A stretch of 38,958 nt of DNA from Flavobacterium sp. (GTDB taxonomy: Bacteria > Bacteroidota > Bacteroidia > Flavobacteriales > Flavobacteriaceae), in the NCBI GenBank assembly GCA_018062725.1, contig JAGORP010000007.1, positions 1 through 38,958 on the forward strand, in the 5' to 3' direction. The notes under the pieces were generated by a model that worked only from the letters and a program-made list of their open reading frames with translations, made no database searches and was not told the DNA's origin. This document shows positions 1 to 6,521 of this stretch, one piece after another. How positions within the stretch are numbered: position 1 is the first letter of the stretch; every line of letters begins with the position of its first letter. The position numbers and the translations under genes were made by a program.

Positions 1-1
1 A

Positions 2-187
2 TGGATTAGAGAAATTAATTTCAATTTGTTGGTCAATAATATTTTCAACAAAATGTACGAGTCTAACGGATATAAGTACAGCTATTATTATCGCCCTTTA
101 GCTTCAAACGACAATGCTATCACCGAAAATTTTTATTATCCTCAAGCAGGAATAAATTTCATAACAGGTGTTACTTTAAAATTCTAA
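2..187 (+). CDS. TonB-dependent receptor, C-terminal fragment
   Basis: Only the last 61 codons and the stop lie in the window; the gene begins upstream. The frame reads NLLVNNIFNKMYESNGY, then YYPQAGINFITGVTLKF and stop. This is the usual end of a TonB-dependent outer-membrane receptor: a turn of the form 'NIFNK.Y.SNGY', a 'YYPQAG.NF..G' penultimate strand and a final strand ending in Phe, the residue read by the BAM complex. Such receptors take up siderophores, cobalamin or other large ligands using TonB energy. The substrate cannot be told from this fragment. It converges on the next gene across a shared 26-bp palindromic terminator. Confidence 0.85.
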   Translation, partial: WIREINFNLLVNNIFNKMYESNGYKYSYYYRPLASNDNAITENFYYPQAGINFITGVTLKF

Positions 188-192
188 ATACG

Positions 193-218
193 AAAAGAGG
201 AGCAATTGCTCCTCTTTT
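193..218. terminator. Bidirectional terminator, perfect 26-bp palindrome
   Basis: Bases 193-218 form a perfect inverted repeat with arms AAAAGAGGAGCAA and TTGCTCCTCTTTT, giving A/T tracts on both sides. It lies between the converging receptor gene and the Rieske-like lipoprotein gene, touching the latter's stop codon (218-220), so it can end both transcripts. Confidence 0.85.
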
Positions 219-640
219 TAATTATAAACTCTAATCACAGCCCCCATAACTTCTACCCGATATTGTTTCATTGCATATTGCCGACCACCATCACCTGTAT
301 ATATACTGTAGGCGTAATTATCACAAGAGCAAACCGCATTCAATCCACTAATGGATAACCTAGAACAGGGAACTGGATATTGATTCGGACAACTCGCTTC
401 CCAAGCGCGGTAATCGTTTCCGCTTCCGGCTTTCATAACAACAATTCCTTGAATACCAGCTCCGGCATCGGTAATCAAAATGGGATTACTCGGAAAAGTC
501 AAAGCATTATAAGCTGGTAAATTGGTATTTATTTCTTTACTAAAAGAAACATTTTGCAAAAATTGATTATTAGTCACCACCTTATCTTTATGACAAGAAG
601 ACAAAACCATCAACAGCATCAAAACCAAAAATCTTTTCAT
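218..640 (-). CDS. Lipoprotein with degenerate Rieske-like motif
   Basis: A 140-residue protein with a signal peptide and lipobox LSSC (Cys16), so a predicted lipoprotein. The C-terminal half resembles a small Rieske domain: 'ASCPN' at 82-86 and 'CSCDNYAY' at 104-111 sit where Rieske proteins have C-x-H and C-x-x-H. Both histidine ligands are replaced (Asn86 and Asp107) while Cys84, Cys92, Cys104 and Cys106 remain. A canonical [2Fe-2S] centre is therefore unlikely; disulfides are possible. It is transcribed alone, divergently from greA, with a good -7 box at 664-657 on the minus strand. The function is unknown. Confidence 0.75.
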   Translation of the reverse strand: MKRFLVLMLLMVLSSCHKDKVVTNNQFLQNVSFSKEINTNLPAYNALTFPSNPILITDAGAGIQGIVVMKAGSGNDYRAWEASCPNQYPVPCSRLSISGLNAVCSCDNYAYSIYTGDGGRQYAMKQYRVEVMGAVIRVYN

Positions 641-650
641 ATAAATTATG

Positions 651-679
651 TTTGAACAAATTTAAATTATTTAACTTTG
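651..679 (+). promoter_or_regulatory. greA distal promoter (TTTG-N17-TAACTTTG)
   Basis: TTTG at 651-654, then exactly 17 nt, then TAACTTTG at 672-679. This matches both the -33 and -7 elements of the Bacteroidota housekeeping promoter and is one of the two best matches in the window. The predicted start is near 684, giving a leader of about 105 nt to greA. Confidence 0.7.
657..664 (-). promoter_or_regulatory. -7 box TAAATTTG for the Rieske-like lipoprotein
   Basis: The minus strand reads TAAATTTG, a perfect match to the Bacteroidota TAnnTTTG box, about 16 nt before the lipoprotein ATG. It overlaps the spacer of the divergent greA promoter, so the two may compete for polymerase. Confidence 0.55.
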
Positions 680-727
680 TAAACGTATGTTAGTCATACA
701 AAATTATAAATTGAAATAAAATAATAC

Positions 728-735
728 TATCTTTG
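728..735 (+). promoter_or_regulatory. Possible second greA promoter (TATCTTTG)
   Basis: TATCTTTG matches TAnnTTTG exactly. The predicted start near 740 lies immediately upstream of the leader hairpin at 744-767. No good TTG sits at the preferred spacing (TTG at 711-713 is 14 nt away). Confidence 0.45.
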
Positions 736-743
736 TGGAAAGG

Positions 744-767
744 AATCCCGTTGCGATGGGATTTTTT
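744..767 (+). terminator. Terminator-like hairpin in the greA leader
   Basis: AATCCC (744-749) pairs with GGGATT (758-763) around an 8-nt loop, followed by an uninterrupted T-run to 767. It is oriented toward greA and lies upstream of its start codon, so it may act as an attenuator or release a short leader RNA. Confidence 0.5.
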
Positions 768-790
768 CTATTTATATAAACAATGACGTT

Positions 791-1267
791 ATGAGCACAG
801 TATCTTATTACACAGCCGCAGGATTAAAAAAATTAAAAGAAGAACTAGACCACCTAAAAAATATTGAACGTCCTAAAGCATCCGAAGCCATTGCAGAAGC
901 AAGAGACAAAGGTGATTTATCCGAAAATGCCGAATATGATGCTGCCAAAGAAGCTCAAGGACTTTTGGAAATGAAAATTTCTAAAATGGAAGACTTATAT
1001 GCGAATGCTCGCCTTATTGATGAGTCACAGCTAGACGTATCTAAAGTTTTAGTATTATCGCACGTGAAAATCAAAAACCAAACCAACGGAATGGAACTAA
1101 AATACCATTTGGTTGCCGAAAGTGAAGCCGATTTAAAAGCCGGAAAAATATCGGTTACTTCTCCTATTGGAAAAGGATTGTTAGGAAAATCGGTGGGTGA
1201 AATTGCAGAAATTCAAGTACCCAACGGAATTTTAAAATTTGAAATTTTAGAAATTTTTAGAGACTAA
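791..1267 (+). CDS. greA: Transcription elongation factor GreA
   Basis: A 158-residue protein of normal GreA length. The N-terminal coiled coil (about 1-76) carries the acidic tip sequence GDLSENAEYDAAKE (41-54), with Asp42 and Glu45 as the residues that reach the polymerase active site through the secondary channel. The C-terminal FKBP-like domain includes 'TSPIGKGLLGKSVGE'. GreA stimulates RNA cleavage by backtracked RNA polymerase and rescues stalled complexes. The start follows a three-codon mini-ORF (ATG ACG TTA TGA at 783-794) whose stop overlaps the greA ATG. It has two candidate promoters and a terminator-like leader hairpin. The HIT gene follows after 3 nt, so they are one operon. 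Confidence 0.97.
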   Translation: MSTVSYYTAAGLKKLKEELDHLKNIERPKASEAIAEARDKGDLSENAEYDAAKEAQGLLEMKISKMEDLYANARLIDESQLDVSKVLVLSHVKIKNQTNGMELKYHLVAESEADLKAGKISVTSPIGKGLLGKSVGEIAEIQVPNGILKFEILEIFRD

Positions 1268-1270
1268 AAA

Positions 1271-1660
1271 ATGGCTTCTATATTCACCAAAATAGTCAAC
1301 GGAGAAATCCCTTGTTACAAAATTGCCGAAGATGAAAATTTTCTAGCCTTCCTTGATGTGAATCCAAATGCCAAAGGACACACCCTTTGCATTCCGAAAC
1401 AAGAAATCAATAAATTTTTTGATATCGAAGATGATTTGTATTTGAAATTAATGGCTTTTTCCAAAAGAATTGCCGTGGCTTTAGAAAAATCGGTTCCTTG
1501 TAAAAGAATTGGGATGTCCGTCATTGGACTTGAAGTACCTCATGCTCATGTTCACCTTATTCCGCTAAATGAAATGGATGAAATGCGTTTTCAAAATAAG
1601 GTAAAACTGACTCCTCAAGAATTTGAAGAATTAGCTCAAAAAATTAATTCTAATCTATAA
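1271..1660 (+). CDS. HIT family hydrolase
   Basis: A 129-residue histidine-triad protein. The motif PHAHVHLIPL (90-99) supplies His91, His93 and His95; the middle histidine is the nucleophile in this superfamily. The N-terminal pattern 'IFTKIVNGEIPCYKI.ED' and 'FLDVNPNAKGHTLCIPK' is typical of Hint/HinT-like purine nucleoside phosphoramidases, which act on nucleotide phosphoramidates or dinucleoside polyphosphates. The true substrate is not known. It starts 3 nt after greA and ends just before a strong terminator, so greA-HIT forms a two-gene operon. Confidence 0.93.
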   Translation: MASIFTKIVNGEIPCYKIAEDENFLAFLDVNPNAKGHTLCIPKQEINKFFDIEDDLYLKLMAFSKRIAVALEKSVPCKRIGMSVIGLEVPHAHVHLIPLNEMDEMRFQNKVKLTPQEFEELAQKINSNL

Positions 1661-1663
1661 TAC

Positions 1664-1693
1664 AAAAAGCCTCAAAATCATTTGAGGCTTTTT
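1664..1693. terminator. Terminator of the greA-HIT operon
   Basis: Arms AAAAAGCCTCAAA (1664-1676) and TTTGAGGCTTTTT (1681-1693) pair perfectly around the loop ATCA, ending in a T-run. It lies a few bases after the HIT stop codon. Confidence 0.9.
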
Positions 1694-1813
1694 TATAAAT
1701 ACCAATTAACGGCGTTTCGCAATCGTTTTCGTTAATAAATTAGCAAAAAGCTAACACCTCTTCCCTATAAAAATACTTTATTAGTAGTATATTTACATTT
1801 TATTTTGAATCCT

Positions 1814-2293
1814 ATGGCCATTCACAAATTACAGCTGGAAGATTTCGATCAGATTGATTATGAACTTATTGCCATCCACACCACGCTTGAAGATTATCGC
1901 TTGGCCTTCAAAATAAACCAACAATTGGGAATTTTACTTTCCAAAAATAACGATGAAATTCCAATAGAAGTCAGCAAACAAAACACCTCCTTTTCAAGGT
2001 TTACTTTTGATGACGAAGACAAAATGATGACTTGGGATTTAATTCAAAACAAACAAGAAATAGAATTACCGGTTCAAAGCAAAAACGCCTCGCTTTTCCA
2101 AGACAAAATGGTGGCTACGCAAGTCAATTTAATCACTGAATTGAAAAAAGCAGATTACCTGCTCAAAATTGAACATGAAAATCAAATAAAAATAAAAGAT
2201 ATCATTACTAAAATAAATAAGATTGAAGCCATTAGTACGGTATATGAAGTAGATGCTAATGAAATTAAATCGAAAAACAACTTAATTTTTTAA
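1814..2293 (+). CDS. IPExxxVDY family protein
   Basis: A 159-residue protein of the family named for its IPExxxVDY motif, which is restricted to Bacteroidota and has no assigned biochemical role. Typical features are 'MAIHKLQLEDFDQIDYELIAIHTTLEDYRLAF' near the N-terminus (split here only for description) and a C-terminal 'LITELKKADYLLKI', where the name motif has become I-T-E...A-D-Y. I start it at the ATG at 1814, not the TTG at 1805, because MAIHKL is the conserved beginning. A near-consensus -7 box (TATATTTA, 1788-1795) would leave a very short leader. Pyruvate kinase follows after 3 nt, so the pair is probably co-transcribed; a regulatory link to it is speculation. Confidence 0.85.
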   Translation: MAIHKLQLEDFDQIDYELIAIHTTLEDYRLAFKINQQLGILLSKNNDEIPIEVSKQNTSFSRFTFDDEDKMMTWDLIQNKQEIELPVQSKNASLFQDKMVATQVNLITELKKADYLLKIEHENQIKIKDIITKINKIEAISTVYEVDANEIKSKNNLIF

Positions 2294-2296
2294 GAA

Positions 2297-3727
2297 ATGC
2301 CAACAAGTAAAAAGACAAAAATTGTAGCTACCTTAGGCCCTGCCTGTAGTTCCAAAGAAGTAATAAAAAAGATGATGGAAGCTGGAGTGGATGTATTTAG
2401 AATCAACTTCTCCCATGCAGATTATTCTGATGTTTCTGAAAGAATCAAAATTATTAGAGAATTAAACGAAGAGTGCGGTTTTACCACTGCCATTCTTGCT
2501 GATTTACAAGGTCCGAAACTTCGTGTAGGAGTCATGAAAGAGGATGTGGTTGTGAACGAAGGGGACTTGGTAACCTTTCAAACAGCTGAAGATGTACCAG
2601 GCACCAAAGACAATGTTTACATGACCTACAAAACATTTCCAAAGGATGTCAATCCAGGGGAACGCATTTTGTTAGACGACGGGAAATTAATTTTTGAAGC
2701 GGTTTCTACCGATAGAAAAGCCAAAGTGGTTTGTAAAGTAATTCAAGGAGGGCCACTAAAATCGAAAAAAGGAGTTAACCTTCCCAACACTAAAGTATCG
2801 TTACCCGCTTTGACCGAAAAAGACATCAAAGACGCCATTTTTGCTTGTGAAAATAAAGTCGATTGGATGGCACTTTCTTTTGTAAGAACTCCAGAAGATC
2901 TAAAAGATTTACGAGATTTAATTGAAAAACATTCCGATCATAAAATTCCGATTGTAGCTAAAATTGAAAAACCAGAAGCGGTAGAAAACATCGACAAACT
3001 AGTTGGTCATTGTGACGGATTGATGGTAGCTCGTGGAGATCTTGGTGTTGAAATTCCTGCACACGAAGTACCATTAATTCAGAAAAAACTCATAAACAGA
3101 GCCAAATTAGCTCGTATCCCAGTCATTGTGGCGACACAGATGATGGAAACGATGATTACCAGCTTAACTCCTACTCGTGCAGAGGTAAATGATGTGGCGA
3201 ATTCGGTAATGGATGGTGCCGATGCGGTAATGCTTTCTGGGGAAACTTCAGTAGGAAATTATCCGGTACAAGTCATCGAAAAAATGACCCAAATTATTGA
3301 AGCGGTAGAAGATTCACCGCTGATTCACGTGCCTCAAAAACAACCACAAATTAAAACGAACCGTTTTGTTACCAAACACATTTGTTACCACGCCGCTATT
3401 TTGGCCGATGATATTGAAGCCAAAGCGATTACCACTTTAACCAATAGTGGGTATACGGCCTTTCAGGTTTCGGCTTGGCGCCCTCATGCGCACGTGTTGG
3501 TTTTTACTTCTAACAAACGTATTTTAACGCAATTGAACTTGTTGTGGGGGGTTAGAGCCTTCTTTTATGACAAATTCGTAAGTACTGACGACACTATTGA
3601 CGATATCAATGCCATGGCCAAAGAAAGTGGGTATGTCAAAAAAGGAGATATCTTGGTGAACCTGGCAGCTATGCCTGTTGTGGCTAAAGGAATGGTAAAT
3701 ACCTTGAGAATTTCTGAGATTGAGTAA
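2297..3727 (+). CDS. pyk: Pyruvate kinase
   Basis: A 476-residue enzyme converting phosphoenolpyruvate and ADP to pyruvate and ATP, the last step of glycolysis. Visible motifs: 'TKIVATLGPACSS' (7-19); the substrate-binding 'RINFSH' (Arg35, Asn37, Ser39); 'ADLQGPKLRVG'; the signature 'IPIVAKIEKPEAV' with catalytic Lys222 and metal ligand Glu224; 'ARGDLGVE' with Asp248; and 'ATQMMETM' with Thr280. The C-terminal domain ends 'NTLRISEIE'. Lys104 seems to align with the glutamate found in K+-dependent enzymes, suggesting K+-independence. The gene follows the IPExxxVDY gene by 3 nt. Its likely terminator lies inside the 3' end of convergent dinB. Confidence 0.97.
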   Translation: MPTSKKTKIVATLGPACSSKEVIKKMMEAGVDVFRINFSHADYSDVSERIKIIRELNEECGFTTAILADLQGPKLRVGVMKEDVVVNEGDLVTFQTAEDVPGTKDNVYMTYKTFPKDVNPGERILLDDGKLIFEAVSTDRKAKVVCKVIQGGPLKSKKGVNLPNTKVSLPALTEKDIKDAIFACENKVDWMALSFVRTPEDLKDLRDLIEKHSDHKIPIVAKIEKPEAVENIDKLVGHCDGLMVARGDLGVEIPAHEVPLIQKKLINRAKLARIPVIVATQMMETMITSLTPTRAEVNDVANSVMDGADAVMLSGETSVGNYPVQVIEKMTQIIEAVEDSPLIHVPQKQPQIKTNRFVTKHICYHAAILADDIEAKAITTLTNSGYTAFQVSAWRPHAHVLVFTSNKRILTQLNLLWGVRAFFYDKFVSTDDTIDDINAMAKESGYVKKGDILVNLAAMPVVAKGMVNTLRISEIE

Positions 3728-3761
3728 ATTGATTTCCGTTTTTAAAAAAAACAATAAAAAA

Positions 3762-4844
3762 TTAGAATTCAAACCGTAGTTGCACCACTACGGTTTTTTT
3801 GATTTCGGTATTGAGGTTGGACAAAGAGATTCCTAATAATCGCACCGAATCTTTCATTTTTTCTTGATACAACAGCTCTTTCGCATTTTCAAACAATAAG
3901 CCGCTATCGGAAATAAAATAGGGCAAGGTTTTGCTTCTCGTTTGTTGGGTAAAATCGGAATATTTGATTTTTAACGTAATGGTTTTTCCTGAGATTTTAT
4001 GTTTTTGCAAACGTCGTGATAATTCTTTGGCGATTCGGTTCAGTTTTTCTTCCATAAAAATTTCGGAAGTCAAATTGGTATTGAAGGTGTGTTCGGCTGC
4101 TACGGATTTGGTGGTACGATTGGGTTTTACCTGACTGTTGGAAATCCCACGCACCAAATAAAAATAATGTCTACCGCTTTTTCCGAAATGTTCGTCTAGA
4201 AACTCGATAGATTTCGATTTTAAATCCAAACCCGTATAAATCCCCAGTTGGTACATTTTTTCGGTTGTTACTTTACCTATTCCGTAGAATTTTTTGACGT
4301 CTAAGCCTTCCAAAAACGTTTCCACCTCTTCTGGATTAATGGTTTTTTGTCCGTTGGGTTTGTTATAATCGGAAGCAATTTTAGCCACAAATTTATTCAC
4401 CGAAATTCCAGCCGAAGCAGTCAATCCGACTTCCTCAAAAATACGCTTTCGAATTTCTTGTGCCAATAAAGTCGCGCTTGGATTTCCTTTTTTGTTTTGC
4501 GTCACATCAAGATAGGCTTCGTCTAGAGAAAGTGGTTCCACCAAATCAGTATACTCGTAAAATATTTTTTTTATTTTTTTAGAGATTTCAGAATAGCGGT
4601 CAAATCGTGGGCGTACAAAAATCAAATCGGGACACAGGCGTTTGGCTTGAATCCCACTCATGGCACTTCGCACGCCAAATTTACGTGCTTCATAACTCGC
4701 TGCCGAAACCACGCCACGCACTTCACTTCCGCCCACAGCTAATGGTTTCCCTTTGAGTTCGGGATGGTCCATTTGCTCGACAGAAGCGTAAAAGGCATCC
4801 ATGTCGACATGAATTATTTTTCTTTGCGGAATTGGTTCGGTCAT
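3762..4844 (-). CDS. dinB: DNA polymerase IV (Y family)
   Basis: A 360-residue translesion polymerase. The first catalytic motif is 'IIHVDMDAFYASVEQ' with Asp14 and Asp16 as metal ligands and Tyr19 at the steric-gate position; the second is 'LSLDEAYLDVT' with Asp108 and Glu109. A helix-hairpin-helix region ('KKFYGIGKVTTEKMYQLGI') and a little-finger domain follow. The C-terminus VQLRFEF resembles the beta-clamp binding pentapeptide. It bypasses damaged template bases at the cost of fidelity. The gene is monocistronic and convergent with pyk. A perfect -7 box lies only 4 nt upstream of the ATG, so the mRNA may be leaderless. I see no LexA-type operator. Confidence 0.96.
   Translation of the reverse strand: MTEPIPQRKIIHVDMDAFYASVEQMDHPELKGKPLAVGGSEVRGVVSAASYEARKFGVRSAMSGIQAKRLCPDLIFVRPRFDRYSEISKKIKKIFYEYTDLVEPLSLDEAYLDVTQNKKGNPSATLLAQEIRKRIFEEVGLTASAGISVNKFVAKIASDYNKPNGQKTINPEEVETFLEGLDVKKFYGIGKVTTEKMYQLGIYTGLDLKSKSIEFLDEHFGKSGRHYFYLVRGISNSQVKPNRTTKSVAAEHTFNTNLTSEIFMEEKLNRIAKELSRRLQKHKISGKTITLKIKYSDFTQQTRSKTLPYFISDSGLLFENAKELLYQEKMKDSVRLLGISLSNLNTEIKKTVVVQLRFEF
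3771..3800 (+). terminator. Pyruvate kinase terminator, inside the dinB 3' end
   Basis: AAACCGTAGT (3771-3780) pairs with ACTACGGTTT (3787-3796) around a 6-nt loop and is followed by T's to 3800 on the plus strand. The U-run polarity fits pyk transcription. On the minus strand the same bases encode the last residues of DNA polymerase IV. Confidence 0.75.
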
Positions 4845-4848
4845 GACA

Positions 4849-4856
4849 CAAATTTA
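4849..4856 (-). promoter_or_regulatory. -7 box TAAATTTG of dinB
   Basis: The minus strand reads TAAATTTG, a perfect TAnnTTTG match. Only 4 nt separate it from the dinB ATG, which places the predicted start at or next to the first codon. Confidence 0.5.
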
Positions 4857-4921
4857 AAATTATTTCACAGAGATTCATAGAGAAGTAACGGAGATTCTCA
4901 ATGTTTGATTTTAAAAAACTA

Positions 4922-4929
4922 TATCTTTG
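4922..4929 (+). promoter_or_regulatory. -7 box TATCTTTG before the structured RNA and CYTH gene
   Basis: TATCTTTG is an exact TAnnTTTG match. A TTTG at 4904-4907 lies 14 nt upstream, shorter than the 17 nt seen at the best promoters here. The predicted start near 4934 is about 10 nt before the structured RNA. Confidence 0.55.
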
Positions 4930-4944
4930 GTAAACAAAACCCAT

Positions 4945-5032
4945 AGCCCGGATAGCAGTGGAAATCCTGTTATGGAGCGTTGCTTCGCAAGCGCTCCATA
5001 ACAGATTGTAACGAATAGCCGGAAAAAGCTCC
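4945..5032 (+). ncRNA. Structured RNA element, copy A (flavobacterial dispersed family)
   Basis: The outer stem pairs AGC (4945-4947) with GCT (5028-5030) and CCGG (4948-4951) with CCGG (5019-5022), leaving a bulge of five A's on the 3' side. The inner stem pairs AAT (4963-4965) with ATT (5005-5007), has a bulged C at 4966, then a long hairpin from 4967 to 5004 with a TTC loop. Copy B at 33559 keeps the same plan with compensatory changes. No terminator follows and the CYTH ATG is 9 nt downstream, so it may act as a 5' leader. It may correspond to the Flavo-1 RNA family, from memory and unverified. Confidence 0.6.
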
Positions 5033-5040
5033 TAAATAAG

Positions 5041-5508
5041 ATGATTGAAATAGAACGCAAATTTTTAGTTGTAAACAACGATTTTAAAGCACAGGCCACT
5101 TCTCAAAATCGAATCGTTCAAGGGTATTTGAACTCGAATCCAGAACGAACCGTAAGAGTACGCATAAAAGGATCTAAAGGTTTTCTTACCATAAAAGGAA
5201 AAGGAAACGAAAGCGGCACGACCCGACTGGAATGGGAAAAAGAAATTTCATTATCCGATGCCGAACAATTACTTACTTTATGTGAAAAAGGAACTATTGA
5301 CAAAATCCGGTATGAAATTCCGTTAGGGAATCACACCTATGAAGTAGATGTTTTTGCTGGAGAAAACGAAGGATTACTGATGGCCGAAATAGAGTTGAAT
5401 TCTGAAAACGAATCCTTTGAAACGCCTTCTTGGTTAGGAGAAGAAGTTACGGGTGATGCAAAATATTACAATGCTTATTTAAGCAATAATCCGTATCGCT
5501 CTTGGTAA
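5041..5508 (+). CDS. CYTH domain protein, probable inorganic triphosphatase
   Basis: A 155-residue single-domain CYTH protein. It begins MIEIERKFLV, containing the hallmark E-x-E-x-K (Glu3, Glu5, Lys7); tunnel residues include 'RTVRVRIKG' and 'FLTIKGKG', with acidic strand motifs 'LEWEKEI', 'YEVDVF' and 'MAEIEL'. Short bacterial members of this triphosphate tunnel metalloenzyme family hydrolyse inorganic triphosphate or other triphosphates with divalent metal; adenylate cyclase activity occurs in other members. The ATG at 5041 is preferred because the ExExK motif must lie at the very N-terminus. A structured RNA occupies its leader. Its TAA directly abuts the stop of convergent rlpA. Confidence 0.9.
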   Translation: MIEIERKFLVVNNDFKAQATSQNRIVQGYLNSNPERTVRVRIKGSKGFLTIKGKGNESGTTRLEWEKEISLSDAEQLLTLCEKGTIDKIRYEIPLGNHTYEVDVFAGENEGLLMAEIELNSENESFETPSWLGEEVTGDAKYYNAYLSNNPYRSW

Positions 5509-5997
5509 TTACTTTTTGTGAGCCACCTCGATTTTAACACGCATTTCACCCCCTCCTTTATTGGAAGCCAAATACATAAAGGCTCTTCGAGACAAATCGA
5601 TTTCACGAGAACGCACGTGCGGACCTCGATCATTGATCTTCACAATTATAGATCTTCCGTTTCTAAGGTTGGTGACGCGAACCTTGGTTCCAAAAGCCAA
5701 TCTTCGATGGGCGGCTGTTAGTTTTTTATTATCAAAACGCTCCCCGCTAGCGGTTCTTCTACCATTAAACTTATTAGAATAGTAGGAAGCATGTGCATTG
5801 CTTTTGTACAGTTTGTAATTGTACGAGCCCTCTTCAATCGACAGGCTGTCGATAAGGGCCAAGGTTGAATCGGGTTTAATCGTATCTTGAACAACCTGAG
5901 AGTATCCATGCTGACTTTCAAATTTTTGAAAAGAAAAATTCGAAGTCATTAACGAAGCGATAATAGTGGTAATTCCGATATATATTTTATTAATCAT
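5509..5997 (-). CDS. rlpA: RlpA-like septal ring lytic transglycosylase family protein
   Basis: A 162-residue secreted protein with an N-terminal hydrophobic segment (about 5-20) and a C-terminal double-psi beta-barrel (about 68-160). Key family residues are present: Glu86 in 'ASGERFD', His97 in 'LTAAHRRL', and Asp123 in 'KINDRGPHVRSREIDLS'. Related enzymes cleave glycan strands lacking stem peptides at the division septum. There is no SPOR domain and no lipobox, so septal targeting through SPOR is not expected. Enzymatic activity is inferred from retained residues. The gene is monocistronic and converges stop-to-stop with the CYTH gene. Confidence 0.9.
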   Translation of the reverse strand: MINKIYIGITTIIASLMTSNFSFQKFESQHGYSQVVQDTIKPDSTLALIDSLSIEEGSYNYKLYKSNAHASYYSNKFNGRRTASGERFDNKKLTAAHRRLAFGTKVRVTNLRNGRSIIVKINDRGPHVRSREIDLSRRAFMYLASNKGGGEMRVKIEVAHKK

Positions 5998-6040
5998 AAT
6001 CCTTATTATTTACTTCATAGTATACAAATACCGTACCCAA

Positions 6041-6071
6041 AAACAAAAAAAGCCCTAAAAAATAGGACTTT
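6041..6071 (-). terminator. Terminator of the 4-TM protein gene
   Basis: On the minus strand AAAGTCCTA pairs with TAGGGCTTT (one U-G wobble), followed by a long T-run. It lies just downstream of the stop codon at 6079 and upstream of rlpA. Confidence 0.75.
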
Positions 6072-6078
6072 AGTATTC

Positions 6079-6501
6079 TTATGCCAACCAGCTAGACCAT
6101 GGCAAACGCAATAAAATAAGCGCTAAACCTAATCCGTACAAGACGGCTATTTTTTTAAATTTGGCAGGACTTTCTGTCAATTTTTTATGTTGAGACCAAC
6201 CCATTGTAATTAAAACGATAGCAATTACATTAATCAAAGGGTGTTCCATAGAGGTTAATCGCAAGGCTGCATCTTTCATGTTAAAACCTGAAAGTCCTAG
6301 CGGAGAAACGAAATATAAAATCAATCCCACCAACAATTGCACATGAATACCAATTAAACCGAACAAGGCAATTTTTCTGTCTTTGGCCGTAAATTCTCTA
6401 TTTGAAGTAAAACCCATAGCACTATTTACAATAGCAAACACTAATAATATAAGTGCTAGATAAGCCCAACCAGAGTGAAATTTTTGAATGAATTCGTACA
6501 T
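6079..6501 (-). CDS. Small conserved 4-TM membrane protein
   Basis: A 140-residue integral membrane protein with four predicted helices (about 12-30, 44-65, 86-101 and 116-134). Four histidines lie at helix ends or within helices: His9 ('FHSGW'), His53 ('IGIHVQLLVG'), His87 ('MEHPLIN') and His105 ('SQHKK'). Similar flavobacterial proteins are often labelled cytochrome b-like; paired histidines could bind haem, but that is inference. It lies downstream of pgi with 37 nt between them, carries its own -7 box (6529-6522) and ends in its own terminator. Confidence 0.75.
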   Translation of the reverse strand: MYEFIQKFHSGWAYLALILLVFAIVNSAMGFTSNREFTAKDRKIALFGLIGIHVQLLVGLILYFVSPLGLSGFNMKDAALRLTSMEHPLINVIAIVLITMGWSQHKKLTESPAKFKKIAVLYGLGLALILLRLPWSSWLA

Positions 6502-6521
6502 TTTGTAAGTTTTAGTTTAAA

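Noticed and set aside
783..794. Mini-ORF ATG ACG TTA TGA overlapping the greA start codon
   Set aside because: Three sense codons are common by chance; without ribosome data it does not merit a separate gene call.
4866..4899. Repetitive CACAGAGATTCATAGAGAA-like stretch upstream of the RNA element
   Set aside because: Resembles a low-complexity intergenic repeat but only one copy is in the window, so it cannot be supported.
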